This document shows, in pieces, positions 61,182 through 64,000 of a stretch of DNA of 64,000 nucleotides. The stretch is from Halomontanus rarus (GTDB lineage: Archaea > Halobacteriota > Halobacteria > Halobacteriales > Natrialbaceae). The notes under the pieces are model-generated. The model was given only the letters and a program-made list of their open reading frames with translations. It was not told where the DNA came from and did no database searches. The first letter of the stretch is position 1; each line of letters starts with the position of its first letter. Made by a program: the position numbers and the translations under genes. The DNA lies in the NCBI RefSeq assembly GCF_017357405.1, contig NZ_CP071597.1:992001-1056000 (forward strand), given 5' to 3'.

Positions 61182-61856
61182 ATGAATAGGCGGGAGTTTA
61201 TGGTAGCGGCCAGCGGTGTTTCCGGGGTAGCCGCAGTCGCGACTGCGACGATACCTGTCGGCGCACAGGACAACGACAGTGCCGACGACCCCGGCAGCGA
61301 CACCGCCGAAGGAAACGGCAATGGAGGTGCCGAGAACGGAACAGCAGCGGAGGGCGACGGCGAAGACGGAAACGCCACCGCTGCAGACGGCGGTGGCGGT
61401 GGCGGTGGTACCGAGACGGTCGAGGTCGTCGACAACGAGTTCCTGCCCGACTCGCTCACGATCCAGCCGGGGACGACCGTGGAGTTCGCCTGGCAATCGA
61501 CCAGCGCCGATCACAACGTCAACCCGACGTCCCAGCCCGAGGGGGCCAACTGGGAGGGCCACACCGACCTCGAGAGCGGCGACTTCTCGTTCGAGTCGAC
61601 GTTCGACACCGAGGGAGACTACGAGTACCAGTGTGACCCCCACGTCGGCCTCGGAATGACCGGTACCATCACCGTCAGCGCCGACGCTGGAGGCGCCGCG
61701 GAAGCCGACGTCGACATCCACGATATCGGGGTTCCGCTCCAGAAACACTTCCTCGGCATCGCGACGTTACTCGCCATCTTCGTCTCACTCGTCTTCACGT
61801 TCTACGTGCTGAAGTACGGTGAATCGGCTCACTCGAGCAGTCCAGGGAGGCGATAA
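61182..61856 (+). CDS. Halocyanin (membrane-anchored blue copper protein)
   Basis: The 224-residue protein has a Tat signal (MNRREFMVAASGVSGVAAVA), an Asp/Gly/Asn-rich linker, and a cupredoxin domain with ETVEVVDNEFLPDSLTIQPG and AWQSTSADHNV. The type 1 copper ligands are His in SADHNV and Cys, His and Met in YQCDPHVGLGM. A C-terminal helix (HFLGIATLLAIFVSLVFTFY) holds it in the membrane, outside the cell. It probably transfers electrons from the cytochrome b/Rieske complex to the oxidase. It lies in the operon three bases before the next gene. Confidence 0.92.
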   Translation: MNRREFMVAASGVSGVAAVATATIPVGAQDNDSADDPGSDTAEGNGNGGAENGTAAEGDGEDGNATAADGGGGGGGTETVEVVDNEFLPDSLTIQPGTTVEFAWQSTSADHNVNPTSQPEGANWEGHTDLESGDFSFESTFDTEGDYEYQCDPHVGLGMTGTITVSADAGGAAEADVDIHDIGVPLQKHFLGIATLLAIFVSLVFTFYVLKYGESAHSSSPGRR

Positions 61857-61859
61857 TCG

Positions 61860-62264
61860 ATGTCATCATCAGGAAGTACGTACGGCGATATTCACCGATA
61901 CGAACCGCCTCGAGAGAGTACTGCCGCAGCGATCGCCATCGTCCTGTTGACGTTCGTCCAGATCGTCTTCGTCGCGCTGTTCGTCTATGGGCTGGCCGAC
62001 CGATGGGCGATCGCGGGACAGGACACCGGTGTCGGGAACATGGTCCTCGGATTTCTGTTGACCGCGATCTTCGTCAACCTCGGCTTCATTCTCCTACTGT
62101 ACCGAAAGGAGTTCCTGCCGGACGTGATGATCGTCAAGAAGCGTCGGCGGAAGTGGGAAGACCTCTACGTTCGCGAGGAACAGGCCGAGGGAGAGACGCT
62201 CGTCGACGAGACAGGTGCCTGGGACACCGTCAAACGCGCAATCTACCCATACTACAAACGATAA
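61860..62264 (+). CDS. Two-helix membrane protein of the b6f-like cluster (DUF7318-like)
   Basis: The 134-residue protein starts MSSSGSTYGDIHRYEPPRES and has two membrane helices (AIAIVLLTFVQIVFVALFVYG and NMVLGFLLTAIFVNLGFILLL). The C-terminal third is soluble and charged (RKEFLPDVMIVKKRRRKWED, LYVREEQAEGETLVDETGAW). It lies between halocyanin and the Rieske gene, with gaps of 3 and 2 nt, so it is part of the operon. A role as an accessory subunit is suggested by position only. Confidence 0.75.
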   Translation: MSSSGSTYGDIHRYEPPRESTAAAIAIVLLTFVQIVFVALFVYGLADRWAIAGQDTGVGNMVLGFLLTAIFVNLGFILLLYRKEFLPDVMIVKKRRRKWEDLYVREEQAEGETLVDETGAWDTVKRAIYPYYKR

Positions 62265-62266
62265 CT

Positions 62267-63142
62267 ATGGCAAACGACGATAACTATCCAGTCGAATCCG
62301 ATCGCCGTCGCTTCGTGAAAGGGGTCGTCGGCGGCTCGGTTCTGTCCGGCCTCCTGACTACGGGAGCCGCCGGTGTAACGCTCTCGACCAAGCCGTCGGG
62401 TGGCGGCGGTGGGGCGATGGACTACTTCGGCGCGGTCAGAGAGCTCGGTCCGGCTCCGCGGGGGCTCCCGCAGATCCCGATCGAGATCGACGACGAGGGC
62501 TATCTTCAGGGTCTGTGGCCCGAGCCGGAGACGGTCGAAGAGGGCGGTGTCGAGTATCAGGTCTCGCGGACCGAGATCGACATCGGCGGCGGAGAGTCGG
62601 TCACCTATTCGACGGAATGGTTCCAGTACTGCGGCCTCCAGACGTTCGAGGGCATTCGACCGGACGCGGAGGGTCAGGACGAATACCTCCGCTACGACGA
62701 TCCGCTGCCGACGGCCGACTACCCGTGGCTCGAGGAGGTTACGGCGGGCAATCAGATGCACGTCGACGACTTCGAGAATTACGAAGACTGGGGGAACAAT
62801 GTCGGTGACGCCGGCGTCGGACAGCCCGCCGCGGGCACCTGGCGATCACAGGACGTCTCGCCGGAGAGCAAGATTCCGATTCTGGTCATCCGAAGTACCC
62901 GAATCGAGGAGATGGCTCAGGATGACGAGTGGATCGCCCAGACGTGTCCAGAGGGATTCATCGCCTTCGTCAACAAGTGTACGCACTTTTGCTGCGTGCC
63001 CGGCTACAAGAAACTCAGCGAGGCGTCGAACTACAACGCCGAGAACAAGATCTACTGTAACTGTCACCAGTCGGTCTACGACCCGTTCGACATCGCCCAG
63101 CAACAGCTCATCTCACTACCGCGACCGGAGGGCGACGAATGA
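62267..63142 (+). CDS. petA: Rieske iron-sulfur subunit
   Basis: The 291-residue protein starts MANDDNYPVESDRRRFVKGV, with a Tat-type RRRFVKG segment and a hydrophobic anchor. The [2Fe-2S] ligands are Cys238 and His240 in KCTHFCCVPGYK and Cys264 and His267 in YCNCHQSVYDP. Cys243 and Cys266 form the usual disulfide pair. The position before Cys243 is Cys242 rather than the usual Gly, which is unusual. A long insertion (about 45-230) separates the anchor from the cluster domain. The protein takes electrons from quinol and passes them to halocyanin. It overlaps cytochrome b by 4 nt. Confidence 0.93.
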   Translation: MANDDNYPVESDRRRFVKGVVGGSVLSGLLTTGAAGVTLSTKPSGGGGGAMDYFGAVRELGPAPRGLPQIPIEIDDEGYLQGLWPEPETVEEGGVEYQVSRTEIDIGGGESVTYSTEWFQYCGLQTFEGIRPDAEGQDEYLRYDDPLPTADYPWLEEVTAGNQMHVDDFENYEDWGNNVGDAGVGQPAAGTWRSQDVSPESKIPILVIRSTRIEEMAQDDEWIAQTCPEGFIAFVNKCTHFCCVPGYKKLSEASNYNAENKIYCNCHQSVYDPFDIAQQQLISLPRPEGDE

Positions 63143-63933
63143 GTCTCGAACGCAAGGACGAATACGATCACAACGCGTGGCTCAAAGAGCGGGACCTCTC
63201 GGTCGTCGAGAAGACGTACCTGATGACGCTCATCTGGTTCGACCGCCGATTCCGTCTGGTCGACTACCTCGAGATTCTGGAGAACATGTACTACAAGATC
63301 AATCTCCAGATGCCAAAGAGCCACACCGAACAGTACAACCTCGACAACAAGTTCTGGTACTGGTATCCCCTATACGCGCTCGGTTCGTTCTCCGTTATCG
63401 CGTATCTCGTCGCGGCCCTGACCGGAGCCCTCCTCGGGTTCTACTATGCGCCGTCGACGGCCGGGACGCCACCGGAATCGTACGCGCTGCTGACCACGAT
63501 CATGGCAGACCAGAACTTCGGGTTCATGCTCCGGAGTATCCACCGCTGGTCCGCTCAGGTCATGACCGCCGCCGTCTTCCTGCACATGCTCCGGGTCTAC
63601 TTCACGGGTGCGTACAAGGAACCCCGCGAGGTCAACTGGATCATCGGCGTCATCCTGCTGGCCCTGACGGTCGGCTTCGGATACACCGGCTACTTGCTGC
63701 CGTGGAACCAGCTGGCCTTCTGGGCCGGACAGATCGGTGTCGAGATGGCACTCGCGGTCCCGCTGGTCGGCGAGTGGGCCGCACAGATGGTCTTCGGCGG
63801 GTTCAGTCTCGGCCAACCGACGCTCCAGCGCATGTACATCCTGCACGTGTTCGTCCTGCCGTTCGTGGTGACGGCGTTGATCGCCCTCCACATCGGCATC
63901 GTCTGGATGCAGGGCATCGCGGAACCACACTGA
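63139..63933 (+). CDS. petB: Cytochrome b, N-terminal (b6-like) subunit
   Basis: The 264-residue protein starts MSLERKDEYDHNAWLKERDL. Helix B carries haem ligands in SIHRWSAQVMTAAVFLHML, and helix D in LHVFVLPFVVTALIALHIG. The two His of helix D are separated by 14 residues, as in cytochrome b6, not 13 as in mitochondrial cytochrome b, and the chain stops after four helices, so the C-terminal helices must be a separate protein. The next gene is probably that subunit. This is the quinol-oxidising core of a b6f-like complex. Confidence 0.93.
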   Translation: MSLERKDEYDHNAWLKERDLSVVEKTYLMTLIWFDRRFRLVDYLEILENMYYKINLQMPKSHTEQYNLDNKFWYWYPLYALGSFSVIAYLVAALTGALLGFYYAPSTAGTPPESYALLTTIMADQNFGFMLRSIHRWSAQVMTAAVFLHMLRVYFTGAYKEPREVNWIIGVILLALTVGFGYTGYLLPWNQLAFWAGQIGVEMALAVPLVGEWAAQMVFGGFSLGQPTLQRMYILHVFVLPFVVTALIALHIGIVWMQGIAEPH

Positions 63934-63945
63934 TCCAACTAAACA

Positions 63946-64000
63946 ATGAGCGACAACGACTCACAACAATCGGAACCGGCGACTGACGGAAGCGGCCCCG
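63946..64000 (+). CDS. Start of next gene, probably cytochrome b C-terminal subunit
   Basis: Only the first 18 codons are in the window: MSDNDSQQSEPATDGSGP. The position, 12 bases after cytochrome b and on the same strand, and the split nature of the b subunit predict a b6f subunit IV-like (or bc1 C-terminal) protein. The visible residues are an acidic N-terminal tail and do not show a domain. Confidence 0.55.
   Translation, partial: MSDNDSQQSEPATDGSGP

Overview
The window looks like a chromosomal segment of a haloarchaeon, most likely a member of the Natrialbales (Haloterrigena/Natrinema-like). The evidence is GC-rich DNA with acidic Asp/Glu-rich proteins, very frequent CTCGAG from Leu-Glu codon pairs, leaderless-type TATA boxes about 26 nt from start codons, Tat signals, a PGF-CTERM surface protein, halocyanin, archaeal FEN1, Cbf5, topoisomerase I, and a TnpB-only IS200/IS605 element. 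There is one tRNA, tRNA-Pro(GGG). No rRNA, CRISPR array or prophage is seen.

Layout. 1-8.8 kb: the 5' part of a Gfo/Idh/MocA oxidoreductase, two divergent surface proteins, the UDP-GlcNAc pair glmU-glmS (overlapping TGATG), and a broken locus where a DUF4350-like gene runs out of frame into the 3' half of a DUF1616-like gene. 9-14 kb: a YdjM-like membrane hydrolase, a Tat-exported protein with a Ser-Asp repeat, a small membrane protein, a solo tnpB element with hairpin ends and a probable guide RNA, and repeat-bearing spacer DNA. 14-22 kb: a respiratory block with a CoxIV-like subunit, a large polytopic membrane protein, a zinc-finger membrane protein, a secreted subtilase, and cytochrome c oxidase subunit II plus a subunit I-III fusion. 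22.5-33 kb: an amphi-Trp protein, adenylate kinase, two paralogous pilin-like exported proteins (one with a bactofilin-like repeat), then DUF106 insertase, cytidylate kinase, Cbf5, thiolase, DUF35 protein and tRNA-Pro. 33-39 kb: several zinc-finger microproteins, an Nmad3-like protein and topA, whose Shine-Dalgarno sequence lies inside a hairpin.

39-50 kb: a DUF7344 regulator, a soluble histidine kinase with a C-terminal DUF1349-like domain, the two subunits of a 2-oxoacid:ferredoxin oxidoreductase, an Lrp regulator, an SRPBCC protein, a single-domain FAD protein, a SHOCT protein, a DMT permease, a winged-helix regulator and a CinA-like protein. 50-59 kb: small membrane and flavin-related proteins, a GNAT acetyltransferase, FEN1, a Tat-exported metzincin-like protease, a type II NADH dehydrogenase-like protein, phosphomevalonate decarboxylase, a coiled-coil protein and endonuclease III. 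59-64 kb: the start of a cytochrome b6f-like gene cluster with accessory membrane proteins, halocyanin, Rieske protein, cytochrome b and the start of the next gene.

Taken together the window carries much of the aerobic electron chain: an NDH-2-like dehydrogenase, a Rieske/cytochrome b complex with blue copper halocyanin, and an A-type haem-copper oxidase. It also carries cell-surface sugar precursor synthesis, mevalonate metabolism and DNA/RNA maintenance genes. The most unusual items are the kinase-DUF1349 fusion, the pilin-anchored bactofilin-like protein and its paralogue, the SD-sequestering hairpin at topA, the DUF4350/DUF1616 junction, and the 5'-frameshifted tnpB that may still act as a guide-RNA source.
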